Assembly (NCBI GenBank): GCA_030639395.1
Contig: DAOWCW010000026.1
Coordinates: 1-9,559 of the forward strand
Direction of reading: 5' to 3'
Origin: an archaeon
GTDB lineage: Archaea > Nanoarchaeota > Nanoarchaeia > Pacearchaeales > GW2011-AR1
Length of the DNA: 9,559 nucleotides
The position numbers and the translations under genes were made by a program. Shown in pieces: positions 1-6,002 of this stretch. Every line of letters starts with the position of its first letter. The first letter of the stretch is position 1. The notes under the pieces were generated by a model that did no database searches, was not told where the DNA came from, and saw only the letters and a program-made list of their open reading frames with translations.

Positions 1-696
1 ATATGTTAAATTAAAAATACTACAATTCTCTCCCTCAGCCCGACCCGACCACGATGCATGAGTACAATTATAAAAAGTCAAATTAAAATCCAAGGGATAA
101 TGTGATTCCTCATCAGCCGCATTAATAATATAAGGCACACTCTCATCCTGTGGAAAATCATAAACAAGACTCAAATTAAGATTAGTAAAATTCGGAGCAT
201 CATTCGTCGCATTAATTAAAAAATCGAATTTCACAGCAGTCCCTGTTTGATCTCCCTGAGCATAAACATTCAGTGTAAAATTTCCGGTCTCATTATCGAA
301 ACTAGGTGTCATATTCAAAACGCCAGAAGTAGAATTTAAAAAACCACTATCATTCCAAGGTAGCCAATAAAAATCCGAATGAGTAGGTCCAAGCGCACCA
401 TTAATCCAACTAATATCCAAAATTAAAAAATGTGATAAATCAGATGAATCAGAAAGATTAGTCGTAAAATTATGAAAAGAAACATCATCTTCAGAAAAAT
501 GATAAATGGCATTATATGCTGTAGAATTCCAAATAGGTTCTGCCCCAACCAAAACAATCATCCCGACCAAAACACCAAGCAACAAAAACCGCCAAGCCCC
601 CACGAAGTGAGCCTTTCCACGAAGTGAGCCTTTCCACGAAGTGAGCCTTTCCAACGAAGTTGAGCTCTCCACAAAATAAAAATTAGAAATTTTCAT
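1..696 (-). CDS. Large secreted/surface Ig-like protein, N-terminal 232 residues only (runs off left edge)
   Basis: This reading frame has no stop before the left edge, so only the N-terminus is seen. ATG at 696 overlaps the stop of the AbrB-type gene as ATGA, which favours this start. Residues 33-52 (AWRFLLLGVLVGMIVLVGA) form a signal-peptide or TM core, preceded by an unusual 32-residue extension partly encoded by a 17-bp tandem repeat. A GTG at 603 would give a conventional signal peptide of about 20 residues and is a real alternative. The rest is Ser/Thr/Asn-rich beta-type sequence with a cadherin-like linker (NDAPNFTNLNLS, near residue 180) and about 15 N-x-S/T sequons in 232 residues by hand count. 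I infer an exported, N-glycosylated cell-surface protein. The specific function and full length are unknown. Confidence 0.8.
   Translation of the reverse strand, partial: MKISNFYFVESSTSLERLTSWKGSLRGKAHFVGAWRFLLLGVLVGMIVLVGAEPIWNSTAYNAIYHFSEDDVSFHNFTTNLSDSSDLSHFLILDISWINGALGPTHSDFYWLPWNDSGFLNSTSGVLNMTPSFDNETGNFTLNVYAQGDQTGTAVKFDFLINATNDAPNFTNLNLSLVYDFPQDESVPYIINAADEESHYPLDFNLTFYNCTHASWSGRAEGENCSIFNLTY
601..670 (-). repeat. 17-bp tandem repeat, 3 perfect copies plus a diverged fourth
   Basis: Perfect 17-bp units lie at 601-617, 618-634 and 635-651 (plus-strand unit CACGAAGTGAGCCTTTC). A 19-bp degenerate copy follows at 652-670. The tract lies inside the N-terminal coding part of the surface protein. 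Since 17 is not a multiple of three, the three copies are translated in three different frames (ERLTSW, KGSLRG, KAHFV). Any gain or loss of a copy would shift the frame relative to the ATG at 696. Each unit on the coding strand holds an AAAGG and a GTG eight bases later, resembling a ribosome site plus start codon. Confidence 0.9.
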
Positions 697-848
697 TTTG
701 TAACCACCACCATAGTCCCTTTCTCAGCATCAAACCGAATTTCAATCTTCTGCTTCACCTCTAACTCCAAAGTATCAACAATCGCCTTCGGAATCTTAAT
801 CCGATGCCCCGTCTGAATACTATTGTCCCTAAAAATCGTCTCAGCCAT
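693..848 (-). CDS. AbrB/SpoVT/MazE-type swapped-hairpin DNA-binding protein, 51 residues
   Basis: The 51-residue product reads MAETIFRDNSIQ, then TGHRIKIPKAIVDTLELE, then a strand pair ending in TMVVVTK. The pattern 'basic residue, I-P-K-x-I/V, then a short hydrophobic helix, then a beta strand' is the hallmark of SpoVT-AbrB domains, which dimerise and bind DNA through swapped hairpins. The length is right for a single-domain archaeal member. Its stop overlaps the ATG of the surface-protein gene (ATGA), so the two are very likely co-transcribed and translationally coupled. No toxin gene is adjacent, so a transcription-regulator role is likelier than an antitoxin role. A TATA box lies at 906-913. 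Two dyad-symmetric AT-rich sites (849-863 and 892-909) are possible autoregulatory operators. The family call is firm; target genes are unknown. Confidence 0.85.
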   Translation of the reverse strand: MAETIFRDNSIQTGHRIKIPKAIVDTLELEVKQKIEIRFDAEKGTMVVVTK

Positions 849-863
849 GTACTTTTAAAATAC
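849..863. promoter_or_regulatory. Candidate operator 1: dyad GTAcTTTTAAAAtAC beside the AbrB-type start codon
   Basis: This 15-bp site matches its own reverse complement at 12 of 15 positions and abuts the ATG at 848. It shares the core TAC-TTTTAAA with the second dyad at 892-909. AbrB/MazE-type proteins often bind palindromes in their own promoters, so autoregulation is a reasonable inference. The AT-rich background could also produce such a match by chance. Confidence 0.35.
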
Positions 864-891
864 TATTCCAACCCCTCTTTCATACCTAAGA

Positions 892-909
892 AATACCTTT
901 TAAAGTATT
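892..909. promoter_or_regulatory. Candidate operator 2: dyad with AATAC/GTATT arms, overlapping the TATA box
   Basis: AATAC at 892-896 and GTATT at 905-909 are perfect inverted arms around an eight-base core, CTTTTAAA. The right arm overlaps the TATA element at 906-913, so a bound protein would compete with TBP. The centre lies about 44 bp from that of the similar dyad at 849-863. Confidence 0.35.
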
Positions 910-913
910 TAAA
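906..913 (-). promoter_or_regulatory. TATA box (TTTAAATA) for the AbrB/surface-protein operon
   Basis: TTTAAATA on the minus strand predicts transcription starting about 25-27 bases downstream, near 883. That leaves a leader of about 35 nt before the ATG at 848, unlike the leaderless genes elsewhere in the window. The leader would begin almost exactly at an ATG of a six-residue open frame (MKEGLE, 863-883), which may be coincidence. Confidence 0.5.
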
Positions 914-925
914 TCTTCGCCAAAA

Positions 926-1018
926 CTACTTAAAATGATCTTTGTCCCAAACCCACCACAAAGCAATAATCATAACAAGAGCAATCAATCCAACAATCGG
1001 ATCATGAATATCTATCAT
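926..1018 (-). CDS. Leaderless 30-residue single-pass membrane microprotein
   Basis: The product is MIDIHDP, then the hydrophobic stretch IVGLIALVMIIALWWVW, then DKDHFK and TAG. It has a short acidic N-terminus, one TM helix and a charged tail. The TATA-like TTTAAATA at 1040-1047 is centred about 25 bp upstream of the ATG. That is the same geometry as the promoters of the two larger genes in this window, so a leaderless mRNA is expected. In-frame extension upstream of the ATG meets a stop (TGA) within six codons, with only a TTG as an alternative start. I recognise no family. The open frame is short enough to arise by chance, but the fit of TATA, ATG and TM helix argues that it is a gene. It precedes the AbrB-type gene on the same strand with its own promoter. 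Confidence 0.5.
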   Translation of the reverse strand: MIDIHDPIVGLIALVMIIALWWVWDKDHFK

Positions 1019-1039
1019 CCAAAACAAAGACTCTCATAA

Positions 1040-1047
1040 TATTTAAA
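1040..1047 (-). promoter_or_regulatory. TATA box (TTTAAATA) for the 30-residue microprotein
   Basis: On the minus strand GGATTTAAATATT is centred near 1043.5, and the ATG begins at 1018, about 25 bp away. This matches archaeal TATA-to-start spacing and implies a transcript whose first base is at or next to the A of the ATG. Confidence 0.55.
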
Positions 1048-1130
1048 TCCTTCTAAACCAATCATCTGCTAACCAAAAATTACCCAACTCCAAAATCCCG
1101 TGGCCAAATCTCCCTCCCCAATCTTCCCAA

Positions 1131-1151
1131 CCACCGACCACCGACCACCGA
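1131..1151. repeat. Heptamer tandem repeat, three copies of CCACCGA
   Basis: Three perfect copies lie at 1131-1137, 1138-1144 and 1145-1151. A related cluster in the same orientation is at 1270-1290. The two flank the long hairpin at 1204-1259. The region 1019-1305 otherwise holds only the microprotein promoter and a doubtful 27-residue frame. Confidence 0.85.
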
Positions 1152-1203
1152 CTCCCCAACACCTAATACAGGCATCTAATACTAAACCAAATAAAACCAA
1201 GTG

Positions 1204-1259
1204 TCCATAAGAAATAATGTGCGTTTTTCTGAAAGAAAAATGCCATGATTTTTTATGGA
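1204..1259. repeat. Long imperfect hairpin, arms of about 26 bases, loop GAA
   Basis: The arms are 1204-1230 and 1234-1259. They pair over 25 bp with one mismatch, one bulged T and two positions that are G-T on the plus strand; those two would be A-C mismatches on the minus strand. The pairing is therefore better in a plus-strand RNA, although all genes here are on the minus strand. The innermost ten pairs are GCGTTTTTCT with AGAAAAATGC. On the minus strand it lies about 50 bp past the stop of the 672-residue gene and could protect or end that mRNA. It also contains the start of a 27-residue hydrophobic open frame (1163-1246) that lacks a promoter. Confidence 0.7.
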
Positions 1260-1269
1260 ATAATACCGA

Positions 1270-1290
1270 CCACCGACCTCCGACCTCCGA
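1270..1290. repeat. Heptamer tandem repeat, CCACCGA followed by two CCTCCGA
   Basis: The units are 1270-1276 (CCACCGA), 1277-1283 and 1284-1290 (both CCTCCGA), preceded by a degenerate ATACCGA at 1263. It has the same unit and orientation as the cluster at 1131-1151, so the hairpin between them sits inside a direct-repeat pair. Confidence 0.8.
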
Positions 1291-1305
1291 AACCTAAAAC
1301 CCATC

Positions 1306-3324
1306 TCAAAAAAACTCATCCCTCTCTCGACTCTTCCATAACAAAAATAATTTCCACAAAATCCACAAAATCACAATCACTAAAATAATCGCAACCACAA
1401 TCAAAACACTACTAATCATAGCAAACGGAACCTCAGGCTCACAAAGAAAAGGGCAAGGTCCACCACAATCAATTCCAGCCTCCCCCTGATTCTGCTTCCC
1501 ATCACTACATGTAGAACAAGGCTCACAAGGTCCACCACAATCAACTAGCAACTCACACCCCCCACTATGACAATTCGTAATCCCATCAAAACACCCAGGA
1601 TTCTCGATAAAATAACAAAACCTCTTTTCAAATGGCTTAGCCAAAATAGGACTCGTCCTATTACAATAATTCAAATCATGACACCCAGTAATCTGAAACC
1701 CACAAAACCTCTCATCCTCCTCGCCATTCTGAAAACATACATCCTTCGCAATTGCATAATCTTCCAAAGAAAGCATTCCAGAATCAAACGACCTCTCTAC
1801 ATTCTGACAAACTCCCCAATCATCACAAAACCAATCCTCAATACAAAATTCACCTCCCCCACCACCACCACCTCCCCCAGAAGACTCCACCGGACAATCA
1901 ACTCCACTCACACTAACATACCAAACCCACGAATCATTAAGCAACCCATCACTGGTAACTATCCCAACACTATGCGACCCATTAACCCCACATCCAAAAG
2001 CATAAACAAAACTATCATTAGAAAAATTTTCATTATGCTCCACCCTTACTCCATCAACATACCAATCAATATCCGGAATCGTCCCATCAGCATCATAAAC
2101 CTCAACAAAATATTCAACATCCTGCGTTCCCAAAACCCCAAACGTTTCATTTACTGGACTATAATTCAAAATTTCAGGCGCCCTATTCTCATCAGTTACA
2201 GTCAAAGTAAAATCATCGCAAACAATTTCAGAATCCCCGCCCTGCGGAGCACACAAACTAATATTTTCATGAATCGAACCCAAAGCATTATCTTCAACAC
2301 AAACCTGCAAACTATAAACCCGACCCTCATGTCCAACAACCGGACTATAATTCATAATACCATCACTAGACCCAATATCAAACAAATTCTCATTACCGCC
2401 CCAACTTAAATTAAACTTCAAATTCCCATCACTAGATATCCCATCTTCAACATCAAAAACAAAAACAGAATAATAAAACGTAGAATTCTCCCCCTTTATC
2501 CAAACAGTCTGTGCCCCAATATCTTCAAGCATAGGGAAATTATTTATCTCAATAACTTCAATATCAACATCACGACTATCAACTTCATTCCAAGGATCCA
2601 CAACAGAAATACTCTCAACATGAATCCCCACATCATCCTTATCTAAAAACCCAGAAACAATATCAAAAAAACTAGTCACATTTATCCTGCCATGCGAACT
2701 CAAATAAAATGGATTCTTCGGAGAAATATCACCAACCAAATCATCTTCATCAATATCAGTCGCATTAAATCTATATTCCAATCTCTCCCCCTCACAAACA
2801 AAAATCGGGTCACTAATATTCCCCAAAAGAGGAGCCGAATTAGGAACATCCACATAAAAAATAACGCTCTCATTAATCAAATACCCTTCATCAGACAACG
2901 CAAACACCGTCAACAAATTCCCCCACCTCACCGCACTAATCGAACTATTAGGATCAAACAAAGTATCCTGCTCTACATAAACATCATGTCTCAAATCATA
3001 AAGCGAATAACTCCAACCATCCACCGGTTCAACCGCAAAGTCAGCACTAACATTTAACTCAATAATATAAGACTCCCCTTTACTAAAATTATAAGTTATA
3101 TTCTCCGGAGAATAAATAATAATATTAAACAACTTTTCAACAAAAATCTGAACAATCGCACTATCATTAATCACATGCCCAGTAATAACAACCGGTGAAA
3201 AAGGAATTCCCATATAGTTAATAAAAACAAAATTCAAAAATCCCAACAAAATCAAAGTCGCAAATAACGTCACAACCCGCTTACGAGTTCTCGCACCATC
3301 TAATGGCATCACCTTTTTCTCCAT
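1306..3324 (-). CDS. Two-TM surface protein: cadherin/Ig-like ectodomain, Gly9 linker, cysteine-rich TSP1-like region
   Basis: The product has 672 residues. The ATG at 3324 was chosen because a TATA box is centred 23-24 bp upstream; an in-frame TTG lies two codons earlier. A TM or signal-anchor helix is at about 17-38, followed by ITGHVI. The ectodomain at about 60-480 has cadherin-like features (FNATDIDEDDL near 186; SAPLLGNISDP and ENRAPEILNYSP linkers) and many N-x-S/T sites. Nine glycines at 483-491 lead to a region with 18 cysteines (494-628). Its start resembles thrombospondin type 1 (CxxDWxCxDWGVC), and it ends in two C-x-D-G-x-x-N...DCGGPC motifs. A second TM helix at about 634-662 has a charged tail. 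I infer a membrane-anchored adhesin or receptor-like protein in which disulfides stiffen a membrane-proximal stalk. The specific partner is unknown. It appears to be a single-gene unit with its own promoter. Confidence 0.85.
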   Translation of the reverse strand: MEKKVMPLDGARTRKRVVTLFATLILLGFLNFVFINYMGIPFSPVVITGHVINDSAIVQIFVEKLFNIIIYSPENITYNFSKGESYIIELNVSADFAVEPVDGWSYSLYDLRHDVYVEQDTLFDPNSSISAVRWGNLLTVFALSDEGYLINESVIFYVDVPNSAPLLGNISDPIFVCEGERLEYRFNATDIDEDDLVGDISPKNPFYLSSHGRINVTSFFDIVSGFLDKDDVGIHVESISVVDPWNEVDSRDVDIEVIEINNFPMLEDIGAQTVWIKGENSTFYYSVFVFDVEDGISSDGNLKFNLSWGGNENLFDIGSSDGIMNYSPVVGHEGRVYSLQVCVEDNALGSIHENISLCAPQGGDSEIVCDDFTLTVTDENRAPEILNYSPVNETFGVLGTQDVEYFVEVYDADGTIPDIDWYVDGVRVEHNENFSNDSFVYAFGCGVNGSHSVGIVTSDGLLNDSWVWYVSVSGVDCPVESSGGGGGGGGGEFCIEDWFCDDWGVCQNVERSFDSGMLSLEDYAIAKDVCFQNGEEDERFCGFQITGCHDLNYCNRTSPILAKPFEKRFCYFIENPGCFDGITNCHSGGCELLVDCGGPCEPCSTCSDGKQNQGEAGIDCGGPCPFLCEPEVPFAMISSVLIVVAIILVIVILWILWKLFLLWKSRERDEFF

Positions 3325-3343
3325 CCTCAACCTAACAATTCCT

Positions 3344-3351
3344 AATATAAA
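3344..3351 (-). promoter_or_regulatory. TATA box (TTTATATT) for the 672-residue surface protein
   Basis: The minus strand reads GTTTTTATATTAGG here. The box centre is about 24 bp from the A of the ATG at 3324, so a leaderless transcript is expected. This spacing decides the start over the alternative ATG at 3309. Confidence 0.6.
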
Positions 3352-3435
3352 AACTTAACCTCACCACCCAAAAATATTCCCACTACTTCTCATCAGAATA
3401 ACCCAGTTTTCAACAAAATTAATTTTACCAAACAA

Positions 3436-3478
3436 GCAAAAATAAGCCTATCAAGTCGTAAAAATCACAGATTTTCAC
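3436..3478 (-). terminator. Candidate terminator: 9-bp hairpin followed by T-rich stretch
   Basis: Downstream of the 369-residue gene, the minus strand carries GTGAAAATC-TGT-GATTTTTAC (3458-3478), nine pairs with one G-T. This is followed by a CTTATTTTTGC stretch near 3436-3446. Archaeal termination depends mainly on T tracts, so the T-rich part matters more than the stem. The remaining bases up to 3343 show no further gene. Confidence 0.4.
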
Positions 3479-3513
3479 TCACCAGACATCTTTAACTCCA
3501 CCAATTAATAAAA

Positions 3514-4623
3514 TCACTTCCTCTTCCAAAAAAACTTCCAACCAAAAAATCCCAACAATCCCAAAACAAAAAACCCTATAGCCCAAACCCATAACCCAAA
3601 CCCCTTCATAACATTAACCCGAACAACTTCAGACTCAACCTCGCCATCATAATAAACATCAATGCTCAACATCACCTCTCCTTCCAATTCCCTTGCATCA
3701 AAATAACCAACTAATACCTTCCTCTCCCATCCCCTCAACGAAACAATAGAACTATCAAAACCGCCAACCCTATCGAGCGAAACCTCACCATCACTCTTCC
3801 TTCCAATAATCCGAACTTCAGCATAAACTTCTTTCATCCTATCATCAAAAATACTCTCAACCTCAATCTCAAATCGCCTTAATCCACCACCACGAACCTC
3901 ACGAGTATAATTCAAAATTTTAATTCCACGCTCACCCAATCTAAACACATCATCCATATTAAACTCATCAACCCCAACCACAGCCAAATAATCTCCAGAA
4001 GAATAATTCGAACTATCAAAAGAAAATTCATAATCAAAACTCTCTAAACTATCTAACTTCCGTTCCTCCCCTTCAAAAACCTCAATAAACTCTTGGCAAT
4101 CAACAATCGAGGAATTAACAACATCAGGTTCACTTAAGACCGATCGACAATCGGCAATCAAATTATAAATCTTAACAATGGGACTAACATTCAATGCTTC
4201 TTTTCCAAAATTCGAAACCTTCAAATTAATCAAAACCTCCTCGCCAATATTCACATCAGGAACAGCCAAACTTAAATCAACATACCTATCAGGATAAGGA
4301 ACCCAAACCTTAATAATCGCTGCAACATCCCCCGCAATAATCCAAATATTATTAACACCAAAATTATCTAAAACCTCCGGCAACTTTAATCTAGCAACAA
4401 CATCTTCCCTTCCGACAATTTCATCCTTATCCAACTCAACATATCCAGCCAAATCACCTCTAATTTTCAACTCCTCCTTGCCATCTAAAACAAAATCAAA
4501 AACAAACTCTTTCTCTAGCCCTGATTCAAAGTCAACCTCATAGCTTCCAGGATTAACGCCTTCAACAGCACAAACCACACTGCACACAAAAACCAAAATC
4601 AACAAACACAAAATACTCTTCAT
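3514..4623 (-). CDS. C-anchored Ig-like surface protein, paralogue of the upstream 397-residue protein
   Basis: The product has 369 residues. The ATG at 4623 is preferred because a TATA box lies about 25 bp upstream; a TTG at 4644 would extend the frame into that promoter. The signal peptide is MKSILCLLILVFVCSVVCA. The body has motifs also found in the neighbour from 6002: DFES at residues 31-34 (same position), GDLAxY at 56-61, and VPYPDRY at 108-114 followed by NIGEEV. A TM helix at about 342-364 ends in WKRK, giving type I topology with the bulk outside. The N-terminal half resembles the Ig-like folds of NEW3/DUF916-type secreted proteins by general pattern only. I infer a membrane-anchored surface component working with the neighbouring operon, but no specific activity can be named. 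Confidence is high that it is a gene and low on function. Confidence 0.85.
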   Translation of the reverse strand: MKSILCLLILVFVCSVVCAVEGVNPGSYEVDFESGLEKEFVFDFVLDGKEELKIRGDLAGYVELDKDEIVGREDVVARLKLPEVLDNFGVNNIWIIAGDVAAIIKVWVPYPDRYVDLSLAVPDVNIGEEVLINLKVSNFGKEALNVSPIVKIYNLIADCRSVLSEPDVVNSSIVDCQEFIEVFEGEERKLDSLESFDYEFSFDSSNYSSGDYLAVVGVDEFNMDDVFRLGERGIKILNYTREVRGGGLRRFEIEVESIFDDRMKEVYAEVRIIGRKSDGEVSLDRVGGFDSSIVSLRGWERKVLVGYFDARELEGEVMLSIDVYYDGEVESEVVRVNVMKGFGLWVWAIGFFVLGLLGFFGWKFFWKRK

Positions 4624-4643
4624 AAAAAAACAAACAAATGACA

Positions 4644-4651
4644 ATATTTAA
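4644..4651 (-). promoter_or_regulatory. TATA box (TTAAATAT) for the 369-residue protein
   Basis: The minus strand reads GTTAAATATTGTC, centred about 24-25 bp from the ATG at 4623. It lies between the cloverleaf-like element and the gene. It therefore separates this gene from the upstream operon as its own leaderless unit. Confidence 0.6.
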
Positions 4652-4708
4652 CATTATCCATAGTCTCACAGGAAAATCTTAAATCCGCATTCCAACAACC
4701 CTCGCAAC

Positions 4709-4810
4709 AATTTTAATTCTTAGCAGGCTTAGGCGAGGCGGACGGTTCCGTGGCGTACTAAGTACGCGAGGGTTCGTCCAACGAAGAATAAGTCGCTAAG
4801 AATCAAAATT
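4709..4810. repeat. 102-bp cloverleaf-like inverted-repeat element
   Basis: Outer arms 4709-4724 and 4795-4810 pair over 16 positions with a single mismatch (AATTTT-x-ATTCTTAGC). Inside are three small perfect hairpins in a row: ACGG/CCGT at 4742-4751, GCGTAC/GTACGC at 4753-4767, and TTCGT/ACGAA at 4773-4785. An alternative pairing is GGACG at 4740 with CGTCC at 4775. The interior is much more GC-rich than its surroundings. The right arm includes the last bases of the stop codon of the 397-residue gene. As RNA it would form the 3' end of that operon. As DNA it looks like a MITE-like insertion. No homologue is recognised and it is not a tRNA (no anticodon arm or consensus positions). Confidence 0.75.
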
Positions 4811-6002
4811 ATTTTGAAAGCTTTTTTCGAAGAAGTAAAAACCACAACAGATTAATCAAAATCATCAAAACAATCACTATAACCAAAACAATAATAATAG
4901 TATCCGTTCCATCCTCTCTCCCCTCAGCAGAAATTACATAACCCAAACCAACAACAACCAATTCATTCTCGCTAACTTCAAACTTCAAACTCTTCTTGCT
5001 TTCCTTGTCTCCATAGCTAATCGAAACTTCAGCGTCATAATCTCCCTCACGAACCCCCGCAGTATCCCAATACGAAACAAATGACTCTTTACTTAAAGCC
5101 GCAATATCTTTAACGGCCGATTCAAAATTAGAAACAACATTTCCATTAGAATCAAAAATATTCGTTTCAATATAAACACCTCCAATTGTCTCACTCCACT
5201 TATTTTCAACCAACATTTCCAGTTTCGCAATCTGACCTAAATTAAAATCACCAACGTTAATCTCCTGCAATTCTAACTCCTCAACACCAATGCTAAAACT
5301 TTCCTCCAAATTAATAGTTCCCTCGTCATAAACCAAACTTGCCTTAGCGACATAATCCCCAATAGGAAAATCAGACTTCCAATTATAAACCAATTCCTTC
5401 CTCTCCCCACTTAATACACTAATCGATTCAATATTAAAACTATCAATTTTTTCACCAGCCTTAGTATAAATATCAACACTAGCCCTAACCGAACTCAAAT
5501 CAAATTCACCAGCACTAATAACCGGAATAACAAATTTAACAATCTCGCCAACATTCGCACCATAAATATACATCTTCGCATTAGCATATTTCCCAGGATA
5601 AGGAACATACAAATGAACCTGAGTAACAACCGCCAATGTAGCTAAAATCTGCGAACCAGCACTTGAACCAGCACTTGGCAACTGCATCGCAAAAACCTCA
5701 CCCGTATGAAGACCAGGTTCCAACCTTGGAGGCAAATTCAACTCATAACTGAAACTCTTGCTTTTCTCATTCCCCAAAATAATAGATTCTTTAACTGGCA
5801 AAGAAATATACTCCGCCAAATCTCCCTGTGCTGAAAACACAACCTTAATATCACTTCCACCACTATTTAAAATATCAAACCCAACACTTTTCTTCAAATT
5901 ACTCTCAAAATCAATAGTCGTCCGAGCCGGACTAATTCCCAAAGCTAAAACCGAACCAATCATAAAAAGCCCCACCAACAAAATCAAAAATCTCCTACTC
6001 AT
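4809..6002 (-). CDS. C-anchored Ig-like surface protein of the operon, 397 residues
   Basis: The start is ATG 6002, chosen because GGAGG at 6011-6015 lies 8 nt upstream; the ATG at 6008 would leave only 2 nt. The frame overlaps the previous gene by 8 bp. The signal peptide MSRRFLILLVGLFMIGSVLA is followed by LGISPARTTIDFESNLKK, a chaperone-like or NEW3-like Ig strand pattern, GDLAEY at 60-65, PPRLEPGLHTGE at 91-102 and VPYPGKYANAKMYIYGANVGE at 133-153. More beta repeats follow to about 350. A TM helix at about 367-391 precedes RKKLSK, so the bulk faces outward. It is paralogous to the next gene. Coming after the giant secreted protein and the small N-anchored protein, it probably helps anchor or assemble the surface complex; that part is inference. 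Confidence 0.85.
   Translation of the reverse strand: MSRRFLILLVGLFMIGSVLALGISPARTTIDFESNLKKSVGFDILNSGGSDIKVVFSAQGDLAEYISLPVKESIILGNEKSKSFSYELNLPPRLEPGLHTGEVFAMQLPSAGSSAGSQILATLAVVTQVHLYVPYPGKYANAKMYIYGANVGEIVKFVIPVISAGEFDLSSVRASVDIYTKAGEKIDSFNIESISVLSGERKELVYNWKSDFPIGDYVAKASLVYDEGTINLEESFSIGVEELELQEINVGDFNLGQIAKLEMLVENKWSETIGGVYIETNIFDSNGNVVSNFESAVKDIAALSKESFVSYWDTAGVREGDYDAEVSISYGDKESKKSLKFEVSENELVVVGLGYVISAEGREDGTDTIIIVLVIVIVLMILINLLWFLLLRKKLSK

Noticed and set aside
601..670. CRISPR array
   Set aside because: The units are contiguous 17-mers without spacers and lie inside a coding frame; the heptamers at 1131 and 1270 are equally unsuitable.
693..848. Toxin-antitoxin module
   Set aside because: The AbrB/MazE-type fold fits an antitoxin, but the overlapping partner is a secreted Ig-like protein and no toxin frame lies on either side.
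863..883. Six-codon upstream frame (MKEGLE) in the AbrB leader
   Set aside because: It starts where transcription is predicted to begin, but such a short frame is likely by chance; noted only in the promoter entry.
1163..1246. 27-residue hydrophobic frame as a gene
   Set aside because: No TATA box at leaderless distance and no ribosome site; the frame lies within hairpin and repeat DNA. Kept only as part of the composite-repeat finding.
1567..2409. Long open frame on the plus strand opposite the 672-residue gene
   Set aside because: Low-complexity Ile/Thr/Asn/Pro product caused by the A+C-rich strand; no domain, and the minus-strand gene fully explains the region. The same holds for 2692-3057.
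4778..4786. Nine-base string CCAACGAAG shared with 651-659
   Set aside because: Too short to indicate common origin; the flanks do not align.
4709..4810. tRNA gene
   Set aside because: The shape is cloverleaf-like, but the stem lengths, loops of 2-3 bases and lack of T-loop, anticodon loop and CCA-side consensus rule it out.
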